Below are positions 8,044 to 16,641 of a stretch of DNA of 64,000 nt, one piece after another. The notes under the pieces were generated by a model that saw only the letters and a program-made list of their open reading frames with translations, searched no databases and had not been told where the DNA came from. Source of the DNA: Streptomyces longwoodensis (GTDB lineage: Bacteria; Actinomycetota; Actinomycetes; Streptomycetales; Streptomycetaceae); contig NZ_KQ948555.1 in the NCBI RefSeq assembly GCF_001514125.1, positions 186,001 through 250,000 on the forward strand, written 5' to 3'. A program made the position numbers and the translations under genes. Every line of letters starts with the position of its first letter. Positions within the stretch are counted from its first letter, which is position 1.

Positions 8044-9446
8044 GATGGGCGCTGGTCAAGGTCTGCCTGGCGGTCACCGCCATGGTGGTGGTGGCGTTCG
8101 CCGTGCCGCTCGGGCTGGTGGTGCGGGAGATGGCCCGCGACCGTGCCTTCTCCAACGCCGAGCGGGAGGCCGCCGTCCTGGTGCCCGCGCTGTCCATCAC
8201 CACCGACCGCGAGGAGCTGGAGCGGGTCCTCGCCTCCGCCGGCGCCGGTGACGGCCTCGCCGTGCACCTGCCGGCCGGGGACGGCCGGGCCGCCGTCGAC
8301 CTGGGCCGGCGGCGCGCCGCCGAGGAGGACGTCGCCGCCGTGCGCCGGCTCGGCCGCGCCTCCACCGCCGAGGTGCCCGGCGGCTCCGCGCTGCTGCAGC
8401 CCGTCGCGCTCGGCTCCGGGACCGTGGTGATCGAGGTGTTCGTGCCCGAGGCGGAGGTCACCAACGGCGTCGGCACGGCCTGGGCGGTGCTCGCCGCCGT
8501 CGGTGCCGCGCTGGTGGTGGGCTCGGTCGCGGTCGCCGACCGGCTGGGCGTGCGCATGGTGCAGCCCGCGCAGCGGCTGGCCGAGGGGGCGCACGAGCTG
8601 GGGGAGGGACAGCTCGGGGTGCGGGTGCCGGAGGAGGGACCGACCGAACTGCGGCGCGCGGCCGTGGCGTTCAACTCCATGGCCGACCAGGTCGTCCAGC
8701 TCCTCGCCAACGAGCGCGAGCTGGCCGCCGACCTGTCCCACCGGCTGCGCACCCCGCTGACCGTGCTGCGGCTCAACGCGGCCTCGCTCGGCGACTCGCC
8801 CGCCGCCGAGCAGACCCGGGCCGCGGTCGCCCAGCTCGAGCGCGAGGTCGACACCATCATCCGCACCGCCCGCGAGGCCAAGCCGCAGACCGCGGCGGCC
8901 GGTCCGGGCGCCGGGTGCGACGCCGCCGAGGTGGTCCGGGAGCGGATGGCGTTCTGGTCGGCGCTCGCCGAGGACGAGGACCGCAAGGTGCGGGTGGCCG
9001 GAGTGGAGCGGCCGGTGCGCATACCCGTGGCCCGCGCCGACCTCGCCGCCGCGCTGGACGCCCTGCTGGGCAACGTCTTCCGGCACACCCCCGAGGGCAC
9101 CGCCTTCGCGGTCGACGTGCACAACGGCGACGACGCGGTGATCGTGCTGGTGTCCGACGCGGGGCCCGGCATCGCCGACCCCGAGGCCGCGATGGCCCGC
9201 GGCCGGGGCTCGGGCAGCGACGGCTCGACCGGGCTGGGCCTGGACATCGTGCGCCGGCTCGCCGAGTCCACCGGCGGGGACGTGCGCATCGGCTCGTCGG
9301 TGCTCGGCGGCACCGAGGTGCGCCTCTGGATCCAGCTCGACGGACGGGAGAGCACCCCGTCCCGGCGCGGTCACCGGGGCTCCGTGCGGCGCCGCCGCAC
9401 CCGCCGGTCGGCCTCGCCCTTTAATCGCTCCCGATCCCATCCTTAA
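8040..9446 (+). CDS. Sensor histidine kinase, partner of the preceding response regulator
   Basis: 468 residues. Transmembrane helix 1 (about 5-30) and helix 2 (about 145-170, AWAVLAAVGAALVVGSVAVA) enclose an extracellular sensor of some 110 residues. A HAMP domain follows (QPAQRLAEGAHELGEGQLGVRVPEEGPTELRR). The H box is DLSHRLRTPLTVLR with His234. The N box is reduced to LLGNVFRHTPEG, and the G boxes are DAGPGIAD and GSTGLGLDIVRRLAE. A basic tail (RRGHRGSVRRRRTRRS) ends the protein. Start ATG 8040 overlaps the regulator stop. The external signal is unknown, but chitin or cell wall fragments are possible given the chitinase gene downstream. Confidence 0.92.
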   Translation: MRWALVKVCLAVTAMVVVAFAVPLGLVVREMARDRAFSNAEREAAVLVPALSITTDREELERVLASAGAGDGLAVHLPAGDGRAAVDLGRRRAAEEDVAAVRRLGRASTAEVPGGSALLQPVALGSGTVVIEVFVPEAEVTNGVGTAWAVLAAVGAALVVGSVAVADRLGVRMVQPAQRLAEGAHELGEGQLGVRVPEEGPTELRRAAVAFNSMADQVVQLLANERELAADLSHRLRTPLTVLRLNAASLGDSPAAEQTRAAVAQLEREVDTIIRTAREAKPQTAAAGPGAGCDAAEVVRERMAFWSALAEDEDRKVRVAGVERPVRIPVARADLAAALDALLGNVFRHTPEGTAFAVDVHNGDDAVIVLVSDAGPGIADPEAAMARGRGSGSDGSTGLGLDIVRRLAESTGGDVRIGSSVLGGTEVRLWIQLDGRESTPSRRGHRGSVRRRRTRRSASPFNRSRSHP

Positions 9447-9458
9447 GCGCACCCTAAG
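9441..9458 (+). promoter_or_regulatory. Direct repeat with 11-bp spacing, candidate response-regulator site before the chitinase gene
   Basis: CCTTAAG at 9441-9447 and CCCTAAG at 9452-9458 start 11 bases apart, the usual spacing for a dimer of an OmpR-type regulator. The first copy overlaps the stop codon of the kinase gene. The chitinase start is 121 bases downstream. Binding by the adjacent response regulator is inferred, not shown. Confidence 0.5.
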
Positions 9459-9579
9459 ATCCTCCGCCCGCGTCCGGCTCAGGCGGTTTGCCCGATTCCG
9501 GATCGCTAGCGTGCTGCCGCGTCCCCGTTCCGGGACCCGCGCACTCCCCCCGTGAACCACGAAGGCAGGCAGGCACGCC

Positions 9580-11052
9580 ATGAGCACGCACCGGCGCAGG
9601 ATCAGTGGCAGGAACAAGGTGATCGGCGGCGTCGTCGCCGCGGCGGTCATAGGCGGCGGTGTCGTCCTGCTCACCAGCACCGCGCAGGCCGCCGGCATCG
9701 GCGCCGCGTACACCAGGACCAGCGACTGGTCGACCGGGTACACCGCGCAGTACGTCGTGACCAACAACAGCGGGCAGCAGAAGGCCGACTGGGCGCTGGA
9801 GTTCGACCTGCCGTCCGGCGCGCGGCTGAGCTCGCTGTGGAACGGCGAGTCGAGCGTGAGCGGGCAGCACGTCACCGTCAAGCCCCCGAAGTGGGACGGC
9901 GACGGGCTGAAGGCCGGTGAGTCGGTCACGATCGGCTTCGTCGTCAACGGCAGCGCAGACCCCACCGGTTGTCGCATCGACGGCGCGAGCTGCTCCACCG
10001 ACAGCGGCCCGACCCCCGAGCCCAGCGGCCGCCCGACCCAGACCCCCGCCCCGACGCCGAGCGCGACCACCCCGACGGCCACCCCCTCCCAGTCGACCGC
10101 CCCGGCCACGCCGACCCCCACCGCGAGCCCCTCGCAGTCCACCGGCACCGGCACCACCGCGAGCGCCGGCTTCGCGCCGTACGTCGACACCTCGCTCTAC
10201 CCGGCCTTCGACCTGATCGGCGCGGCGAACGCCACCGGCGTGAAGAACTACAACCTCGCCTTCGTCACCGACGGCGGCGGCTGCACCCCGAAGTGGGGCG
10301 GCGTCACCGACCTCGCGAGCGACGCCGTGGCGTCCCAGATCGGCGCGCTGCGCGCCAAGGGCGGGGACGTCCGGGTCTCCTTCGGCGGGGCCTCCGGTTC
10401 CGAGCTGGGCACCACCTGCGGCTCGGCGGACGCACTGGCGGCGGCGTACGGCAAGGCCGTGGACGCCTACAAGCTCACCAAGGTCGACTTCGACGTCGAG
10501 GGCGGTGCGCTGCCCAACACCGCGGCCAACACCCGCCGCGCCCAGGCGATCGCCACGCTCCAGCGCCAGCACCCGGGCCTGGACGTGTCGTTCACCCTGC
10601 CGGTGATGCCGGAGGGCCTGACGCAGGACGGCGTGAACCTGCTGGCGGACGCCAAGAAGAACGGCGTGAAGATCTCCGCCGTCAACATCATGGCGATGGA
10701 CTACGGACCCGCCTACAGCGGTGACATGGGCACCTACGCCGAGCAGGCCGCCACGGCCACCCAGGCGCAGATCAAGAGCGTCCTGCAGCTCAGCGACAGC
10801 GCCGCGTGGAAGACCGTCGCGGTCACCCCGATGATCGGTGTGAACGACGTCGCCTCCGAGATCTTCACGGTGGACGACGCCGCCCAGCTCGTCACCTTCG
10901 CCAAGGCCAAGGGCCTGGGCTGGCTGTCGATGTGGTCGGCGACCCGCGACAAGCAGTGTGCGGGCGGCGCGAAGGGCACGGCCGACGCCACGTGCAGCTC
11001 GATCGTCCAGCAGCCGTCCGCCTTCTCCAAGGCCTTCGCCGCCTTCAACTGA
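9580..11052 (+). CDS. Secreted chitinase-like glycoside hydrolase: CBM2 plus GH18
   Basis: 490 residues. A Sec-type signal with an RRR n-region ends near AQAAG (about 38). A CBM2-like cellulose/chitin-binding module follows (about 40-140, YTRTSDWSTGYTAQYVVTNNS and WALEFDLPSGARLSSLWNGE, with a Cys pair at its end). A Thr/Pro/Ser-rich linker comes next (about 142-198). The GH18 barrel (about 200-490) has YVDTSLYPAF, VRVSFGGASG (the SxGG motif) and the active-site strand KVDFDVEGG, where the last Glu (about 307) is the acid catalyst. The barrel resembles the short ChiD/ChiX-type bacterial chitinases. The gene ends in a strong terminator. It lies directly behind the two-component pair. Activity on chitin is very likely but not proven. 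Confidence 0.88.
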   Translation: MSTHRRRISGRNKVIGGVVAAAVIGGGVVLLTSTAQAAGIGAAYTRTSDWSTGYTAQYVVTNNSGQQKADWALEFDLPSGARLSSLWNGESSVSGQHVTVKPPKWDGDGLKAGESVTIGFVVNGSADPTGCRIDGASCSTDSGPTPEPSGRPTQTPAPTPSATTPTATPSQSTAPATPTPTASPSQSTGTGTTASAGFAPYVDTSLYPAFDLIGAANATGVKNYNLAFVTDGGGCTPKWGGVTDLASDAVASQIGALRAKGGDVRVSFGGASGSELGTTCGSADALAAAYGKAVDAYKLTKVDFDVEGGALPNTAANTRRAQAIATLQRQHPGLDVSFTLPVMPEGLTQDGVNLLADAKKNGVKISAVNIMAMDYGPAYSGDMGTYAEQAATATQAQIKSVLQLSDSAAWKTVAVTPMIGVNDVASEIFTVDDAAQLVTFAKAKGLGWLSMWSATRDKQCAGGAKGTADATCSSIVQQPSAFSKAFAAFN

Positions 11053-11077
11053 CGCGGGCCCAACAGGAACGAACACC

Positions 11078-11116
11078 GCCGAACGGAGACATCCAGACCG
11101 GGTGTCTCCGTTCGGC
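11078..11116 (+). terminator. Strong hairpin after the chitinase gene
   Basis: GCCGAACGGAGACA (11078-11091) is a perfect inverted repeat of TGTCTCCGTTCGGC (11103-11116), with an 11-base loop. It lies 26 bases after the stop and is followed by ATTGTCGATTACGTTTCG. There is no long T tract, as usual in Streptomyces. Confidence 0.85.
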
Positions 11117-11207
11117 ATTGTCGATTACGTTTCGACAACTGCGCACACCAACCCTTGACGCTGACCGGACATACGACTGTTATTGCGCCACGCCGTGTTC
11201 GGTCGAG

Positions 11208-11232
11208 TTGGTTTCTGATTGGTTGAGACCAA
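11208..11232 (+). promoter_or_regulatory. Imperfect inverted repeat ahead of the second sugar ABC operon, candidate operator
   Basis: TTGGTTTC (11208-11215) and GAGACCAA (11225-11232) form a dyad with one mismatch per arm, centred about 68 bases before the start of the binding-protein gene, in a stretch of lower G+C. It is unlike the CebR palindrome, and no regulator gene is adjacent, so the controlling protein is encoded elsewhere. Confidence 0.4.
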
Positions 11233-11287
11233 GTGTGGCCGAATGTGGTGTGGTCCTCCCTGACTCACACCCTCCCAGGAGTCGTCA

Positions 11288-12592
11288 ATGCAGCCGACCT
11301 CGCCGACCTTCGCCGCCCCCGCCCGCCGGACCCTGCTGCGCGGGATAGCCGGCGCCGCCGCACTCGGGGCGGGCGTCCCCCTGCTGAGCGCGTGCGGCGG
11401 CAGCGGCTCGTCGTCCGACCCCAAGACCGTGACGCTGGGCTCGAACGGGTCCGACGCGGTGCCGAAGAAGGCGTACGGGGACGTCTACACGGCGTTCACG
11501 AAGCAGTCCGGGATCACGGTGAAGGTCAACACCAAGGACCACAACACGTTCCAGGAGCAGATCAACTCGTACCTGCAGGGCACTCCGGACGACGTGTTCA
11601 ACTGGTTCGCGGGCTACCGCATGCAGTTCTTCGCGAAGAAGGGGCTGGCGTCCCCGGTCGACGACGTGTGGCAGAAGATCGCGGGCAACTTCCCCGAGGC
11701 CATGCGGAAGCTCAGCAAGGGCGAGGACGGCAAGTACTACTTCGTGCCGCTGACCACGTACCCGTGGGCGGTCTTCTACCGCAAGAGCGTCTTCCGGCAG
11801 CACGGCTACCAGGTGCCCACGACGTGGGACGCCTTCGTGGCGCTGTGCAAGCAGATGAAGAAGGACGGCCTGGTGCCGATCGCGTTCGGCGACAAGGACG
11901 CCTGGCCGGCGATGGGCACGTTCGACCAGATCAACTTCCGGGTCAACGGCTACGACTTCCACGTGCAGCTGATGGCCGGCAAGGCGTCCTGGACCGACGC
12001 CAAGGTCAAGGCGGTCTTCGACCACTGGTCGGAGATCCTGCCCTACCACCAGGACGGGTTCATGGGCCGTACCTGGCAGGACGCGGCGCAGACGCTGGTG
12101 GCGAAGAAGGCCGGCATGTACCTGCTCGGCTCGTTCGTCGGCCAGCAGTTCACGGACAAGGCGGACCTGGACGACCTGGACTTCTTCGCCTTCCCGGAGA
12201 TCAACCCGGCCTACGGCCAGGAGACCGTGGAGGCCCCCACCGACGGGTTCATGGTGTCGAAGTCGCCGAAGAACCACGACGGCGTCGTCAGGCTGCTGGA
12301 GTTCCTCGGCACCCCCGCGGCCGAGGAGACCTACCTCAAGGGCGACCCGAGCGTGGTGGCCGCCTCCGTCAAGGCCTCGACCGCCTCCTACACGCCGCTG
12401 CAGAAGAAGGCGTTCGAGATGATCTCCGGCGCCAAGAACCTCACCCAGTTCATGGACCGCGACTCGCGCCCCGACTTCACCTCCACGGTGATGCAGCCCG
12501 GTCTGCAGAAGTTCCTGCAGAATCCCAAGGGCGTGGACGGTCTGCTCTCGTCGATCGAGCGGCAGAAGAAGACCATCTTCGCGTCCGAGTGA
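11288..12592 (+). CDS. Sugar ABC transporter substrate-binding lipoprotein
   Basis: 434 residues. The N-terminus has a twin-arginine motif (RRTLLRG), a hydrophobic segment and the lipobox LLSAC, so it is probably a Tat-exported lipoprotein. The mature part is a family 1 (MalE-like) binding protein: FTKQSGITVKVNTKDHNTFQEQINSYLQG, DDVFNWFAGYRMQFFAKKG, YPWAVFYRKSVFRQHGYQVPTTWDAF and TDGFMVSKSPKNHDG. It is the first gene of an operon with two permeases and a GH42 beta-galactosidase, so the ligand is probably a galactoside or galacto-oligosaccharide. The stop overlaps a possible GTG start of the first permease. There is no ATPase gene; the shared MsiK ATPase is the expected partner. Confidence 0.9.
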   Translation: MQPTSPTFAAPARRTLLRGIAGAAALGAGVPLLSACGGSGSSSDPKTVTLGSNGSDAVPKKAYGDVYTAFTKQSGITVKVNTKDHNTFQEQINSYLQGTPDDVFNWFAGYRMQFFAKKGLASPVDDVWQKIAGNFPEAMRKLSKGEDGKYYFVPLTTYPWAVFYRKSVFRQHGYQVPTTWDAFVALCKQMKKDGLVPIAFGDKDAWPAMGTFDQINFRVNGYDFHVQLMAGKASWTDAKVKAVFDHWSEILPYHQDGFMGRTWQDAAQTLVAKKAGMYLLGSFVGQQFTDKADLDDLDFFAFPEINPAYGQETVEAPTDGFMVSKSPKNHDGVVRLLEFLGTPAAEETYLKGDPSVVAASVKASTASYTPLQKKAFEMISGAKNLTQFMDRDSRPDFTSTVMQPGLQKFLQNPKGVDGLLSSIERQKKTIFASE

Positions 12593-12603
12593 GCGCGCGC
12601 GAG

Positions 12604-13584
12604 ATGGCGACCGACACCCCCATGAAGTCCCCGGAGGCGGCCGCCGTGCCGCCCCCGCGGCGCGCGTCCGGCACCGGGCGGGACCGGCAGGGGCACCAGC
12701 GCCTGCTGACCCGCCGCGACCGCATCACCCTGGGCCTGATGGCCGGGGTCCCGACCCTGCTGCACGTGGCCCTGGTCTGGGTGACCGCGATCGCGTCGGT
12801 CCTCCTGGCGTTCACCACCTGGGACGGCATCGGCTTCGACTCCATCACGTGGGTCGGCCTGCAGAACTTCACGCAGCTGTTCCAGGACAACCCGCAGTTC
12901 TGGCCGGCCGTCCAGCACAACGTCGTCTGGTTCGTGGTGCTCATCCTCGTCCCGACCCCGCTCGGGCTGTTCCTCGCGGTCCAGCTGGACAAGCGGATCC
13001 GCTTCAGCCGGGTCTACCAGACGGCGTTCTTCCTGCCCGTGGTCATCTCCATGGCCTGCATCGGCTTCGTCTGGCAGCTCGTCTACAACCCCGACACCGG
13101 GCTGATCAACAGCATCATCGGGGCCAACGAGCCGGGCCACTACATCGACTGGATCGGCGACCCCGACCTCAACCTGTGGGCGGTGCTGGTCGCGGCCTCC
13201 TGGCGGCACACCGGCTACATGATGATCCTCTACCTGGCCGGCCTGAAGAGCGTCGACCCCTCGCTGCGGGAGGCCTCCGCACTGGACGGCGCGAACGAGT
13301 GGCAGACGTTCAGGAGCGTCATCTTCCCGACCCTGCGCCCGACCAACACCGTCGTGCTGGTCGTGACGATCATCGAGGCCCTGCGCGCCTTCGACCTCGT
13401 CTTCGTGTTCAACAAGGGCGCCCAGGGCACCGAGCTGCTGTCGATCCTGGTCACCAACAACATCATCGGCGAGTCCAGCCGCATCGGGTACGGCTCGGCG
13501 ATCGCGGTGGTGCTGCTGGTGATCTCGCTGATCGTGATCATCCCCTACCTGATCGCGACCTTCCGGAAGGAGCGGCGCGCATGA
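12604..13584 (+). CDS. Sugar ABC transporter permease (MalF type)
   Basis: 326 residues with six predicted membrane helices, beginning LGLMAGVPTLLHVALVWVTAIASVLLAF. The EAA loop is seen as EASALDGANEWQTFRSVIFPTLRPTN, the contact site for the ATPase. ATG 12604 is given; an in-frame GTG at 12589 overlaps the stop of the binding-protein gene (GTGA) and would couple translation. Neither has a clear ribosome site. The long soluble N-terminus (about 45 residues) is Pro/Arg-rich. The stop overlaps the ATG of the next permease. Confidence 0.9.
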   Translation: MATDTPMKSPEAAAVPPPRRASGTGRDRQGHQRLLTRRDRITLGLMAGVPTLLHVALVWVTAIASVLLAFTTWDGIGFDSITWVGLQNFTQLFQDNPQFWPAVQHNVVWFVVLILVPTPLGLFLAVQLDKRIRFSRVYQTAFFLPVVISMACIGFVWQLVYNPDTGLINSIIGANEPGHYIDWIGDPDLNLWAVLVAASWRHTGYMMILYLAGLKSVDPSLREASALDGANEWQTFRSVIFPTLRPTNTVVLVVTIIEALRAFDLVFVFNKGAQGTELLSILVTNNIIGESSRIGYGSAIAVVLLVISLIVIIPYLIATFRKERRA

Positions 13585-14483
13585 GCACCCTGAGCACGCC
13601 GGCCGGCGCCCCGCCCGCCCAGCGGCGCGCCCCCGTGCGCCCCGCCCGCGTCCTGCTGCACGTCTTCCTGGCCGGCACCGCGCTGGCCTGGCTGGCACCG
13701 CTGCTGTGGGCCGTCTTCTCCGCGCTGCGCCCCTACGGCGAGACCAGCGCCAAGGGGTACGTCTCCTGGCCCGACACGCTGACCCTGGACAACTTCACCA
13801 ACGCCTTCGAACAGTCGGACATGCTGCACTACTTCGGCAACACGCTGCTCATCGCGGTGCCGGCCGTGCTGCTGACGCTGTTCCTGTCGTCGATGGTCGC
13901 CTTCTACGTCAGCCGCTTCGACTTCCGGCTCAACCTGGCGCTGCTGCTGGTGTTCACCGCCGGCAACCTGCTGCCGCAGCAGGTCATCATCACCCCGCTG
14001 TACCGGATGTACCTGCTGACCGACCTGCCGGGGATCACCGCCAGCGGCAAGCTGTACGACTCGGCGCTCGGCCTGGTGCTGATCCACGTCGCGTTCCAGT
14101 CCGGGTTCTGCGCCTTCGTGCTGTCGAACTACATGCGCTCCCTGCCGCACGAGCTGACCGAGGCCGCGCTGGTGGACGGGGCGTCGGCGTGGCGCCTGTA
14201 CTGGCAGATCACGCTGCCGCTGTGCAAGCCCGCGATGGCCGCCCTGGCGACCCTGCTGTCCATCTGGATCTACAACGACTTCTTCTGGGCGCTGGTGCTG
14301 ATCTCCACCGGCGACAACATGCCGATCACCTCGGCGCTGAACAACCTGTCCGGCCAGTACTTCACCGACCCCAACCTCGTCGCTGCGGGCGCCCTGCTCA
14401 CCGCGATCCCCACCCTGATCGTGTACTTCCTGCTCCAGCGGCAGTTCGTCAGCGGCCTCACCCTCGGCTCCGCCAAGGGCTGA
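13581..14483 (+). CDS. Sugar ABC transporter permease (MalG type)
   Basis: 300 residues with six membrane helices, the first being LLHVFLAGTALAWLAPLLWAVFSAL. The EAA loop is EAALVDGASAWRLYWQITLPLCKP. Start ATG 13581 overlaps the stop of the upstream permease (ATGA). The gene ends 28 bases before the GTG of the GH42 enzyme. Together with the upstream genes it forms an importer that delivers substrate to the beta-galactosidase. Confidence 0.92.
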   Translation: MSTLSTPAGAPPAQRRAPVRPARVLLHVFLAGTALAWLAPLLWAVFSALRPYGETSAKGYVSWPDTLTLDNFTNAFEQSDMLHYFGNTLLIAVPAVLLTLFLSSMVAFYVSRFDFRLNLALLLVFTAGNLLPQQVIITPLYRMYLLTDLPGITASGKLYDSALGLVLIHVAFQSGFCAFVLSNYMRSLPHELTEAALVDGASAWRLYWQITLPLCKPAMAALATLLSIWIYNDFFWALVLISTGDNMPITSALNNLSGQYFTDPNLVAAGALLTAIPTLIVYFLLQRQFVSGLTLGSAKG

Positions 14484-14511
14484 CGCGCCCGCACCCCCGG
14501 GAGGGACCCCC

Positions 14512-16521
14512 GTGAAGCGCACCCTGTCCGTGTCCGGCATCGCCTACGGCGGCGACTACAACCCCGAACAGTGGCCCGAGGAGGTGTGGGCCGAGGACAT
14601 GCGCCTGATGCGCGAGGCCGGGGTGAACCTGGTCAGCGTCGGCATCTTCGCCTGGGCCCTGCTCGAACCGTCCGAGGGCGTGTACGACTTCTCGCGCCTG
14701 GACCGGGTCCTGGACCTCCTGCACGAGAACGGCATCGCGGCCGACCTCGCCACGCCCACCGCGGCACCGCCCGCCTGGTTCTTCCGCGCCCACCCCGAGG
14801 CGCTGCCCGTCGACCGGGACGGCCGCACCCTGTCCTACGGCAGCCGCCAGACGTTCTGCCCGTCCAGCCCCGCCTACCGGCAAGCCGCGCTGCGCATCGC
14901 GGGCGCTCTCGCCGAGCGGTACGCCGACCACCCCGCGGTCCGCATGTGGCACGTCCACAACGAGTACGGCTGCCACAACGCCGAGTGCTACTGCGACACC
15001 AGCGCGGCCGCCTTCCGCACCTGGCTGCGGACCCGGTACGGCGACGACCTGGAGGCCCTCAACACCGCCTGGGGCACCACCTTCTGGAGCCAGTGGTACT
15101 ACGACTGGGAGGAGGTCCTGCCGCCCCGCGCGACGGGCGCGGTGCCCAACCCCACCCACCGCCTGGACTGGCGCCGCTTCTGCTCCGACGCGCTGCTCTC
15201 CCTGTGCCGGGCCGAGGTGGCGGTGCTGCGCGGGGCGGCCCCGGAGGTCCCCGCCACCACCAACTTCATGGTGATGCCCGCCTTCGACGCCCTCGACTAC
15301 TGGCGCTGGGCACCGGAGCTGGACGTGGTGTCCAACGACCACTACCTGTTCTCCACCGACCCCGAGCCGTACGTCGACCTCGCGCTCAGCGGCGACCTGG
15401 TGCGCTCCCTGGCGGGCGGTGGACCGTGGCTGCTGATGGAGCACTCCACCGGCGCTGTGAACTGGCAGCCGGTCAACCGTGCCAAGAAACCAGGTGAGTT
15501 GCGGCGCAACGCCCTCGCGCACGTGGCCCGGGGCGCGGACGGCATCGCCTACTTCCAGTGGCGGGCCGCCCTGGCGGGCGCCGAGCAATGGCACTCGGCG
15601 ATGCTGCCCCACGCGGGCACCGACAGCCGCATCTGGCAGGACGTGGTCCGCCTCGGCGCCGACCTGGCGGCGCTCGCCGAGGTCAAGGGCAGCCGCAGCC
15701 CCGCCGACGTCGCCGTCGTCTGGGACTGGGACGCCCGCTGGGCCGTGGAGCTGCCGTCCCAGCCCAGCGCGGAGGTCCGCTTCCTCGACCGGGTCCGCTC
15801 CTGGTACGAGCCGCTGTGGCGGGCCGGTGTCGCGGTGGACTTCGTCCGCCCGGACGCCGACCTGTCCGCGTACCGCCTGGTGCTGGCGCCCAGCCTGTAC
15901 CTGGTGGACGACGCGGGCGCCGCCAACCTCACCGCCCACGCCGCCCGGGGCGGCACCCTCGCGGTCGGCTTCCACAGCGGCATGGTGGACGCCTCCTGCC
16001 ACGTCCGGCCGGGCGGCTACCCGGGCGCCTTCCGCGAGGCCCTGGGCGTGCGCACCGACGAGCTCTTCCCGCTGCTGCCGGGCGAGACGCGCGCCCTGAC
16101 CGGCGGCGGCACGGCCACCCTCTGGTCGGAGCGGGTGCGCCTGGCCGGGGCGCGGGCGGTCACGGCGTACGCGGACGGCCCGCTGGCCGGGGTCCCCGCG
16201 GTGACCCGCCACGCCCACGGCGAGGGCACCGCCTGGTACGTGGCGACGCACCCGGACGCGGCCACCCTCGGTGAGCTGCTGCTCGGCATGTGCGCCGAGG
16301 CCGGCGTACGGCCCGTCCTCGACGGGGTGCCCGAGGGCGTGGAAGCCGTCCGGCGGCGCGGCGAGGACGCCGACTACTTCTTCCTCATCGACCACGGCGG
16401 CGACGGCGCCCGCGTCCGGGTCCCGGAGAAGGCGACCGAACTCCTCACCGGCACCCCGCTGCCCGACGGCCTGGTCGAGATCGGCGCCGGCGAGGTCGCC
16501 GTGGTCCGCGTCCCGCGCTGA
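14512..16521 (+). CDS. Beta-galactosidase, glycoside hydrolase family 42
   Basis: 669 residues, no signal peptide, so cytoplasmic. The TIM barrel starts with YGGDYNPEQWPEEVW. The acid/base Glu is in WHVHNEYGCHNAECYC (Glu151), and the nucleophile is the Glu of LLMEHSTGAVNWQP (Glu310). Cys116, Cys154, Cys159 and Cys161 match the metal-binding cysteine cluster of the family. The trimerisation and C-terminal beta domains follow (about 390-669). GTG 14512 is preceded by GGGAGG. It ends the operon with the importer genes and would split the imported galactoside. A hairpin lies just after the stop. Confidence 0.93.
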   Translation: MKRTLSVSGIAYGGDYNPEQWPEEVWAEDMRLMREAGVNLVSVGIFAWALLEPSEGVYDFSRLDRVLDLLHENGIAADLATPTAAPPAWFFRAHPEALPVDRDGRTLSYGSRQTFCPSSPAYRQAALRIAGALAERYADHPAVRMWHVHNEYGCHNAECYCDTSAAAFRTWLRTRYGDDLEALNTAWGTTFWSQWYYDWEEVLPPRATGAVPNPTHRLDWRRFCSDALLSLCRAEVAVLRGAAPEVPATTNFMVMPAFDALDYWRWAPELDVVSNDHYLFSTDPEPYVDLALSGDLVRSLAGGGPWLLMEHSTGAVNWQPVNRAKKPGELRRNALAHVARGADGIAYFQWRAALAGAEQWHSAMLPHAGTDSRIWQDVVRLGADLAALAEVKGSRSPADVAVVWDWDARWAVELPSQPSAEVRFLDRVRSWYEPLWRAGVAVDFVRPDADLSAYRLVLAPSLYLVDDAGAANLTAHAARGGTLAVGFHSGMVDASCHVRPGGYPGAFREALGVRTDELFPLLPGETRALTGGGTATLWSERVRLAGARAVTAYADGPLAGVPAVTRHAHGEGTAWYVATHPDAATLGELLLGMCAEAGVRPVLDGVPEGVEAVRRRGEDADYFFLIDHGGDGARVRVPEKATELLTGTPLPDGLVEIGAGEVAVVRVPR

Positions 16522-16537
16522 GCCGGGGAACAGCGGA

Positions 16538-16566
16538 GCGCGGCACGCCCCCACGACGTGCCGCGC
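16538..16566. terminator. Hairpin between the convergent GH42 and bglC genes
   Basis: GCGCGGCACG (16538-16547) pairs perfectly with CGTGCCGCGC (16557-16566) across a 9-base loop. It sits 16 bases after the GH42 stop and can end transcription from both directions. Confidence 0.8.
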
Positions 16567-16641
16567 CCCGTCCCCCGTCCTCCCCGGACTCCGCCACCCT
16601 CAGGCGGGCCCGGGGGGTTCTCGTGCCGGCCCGGACCCGCC

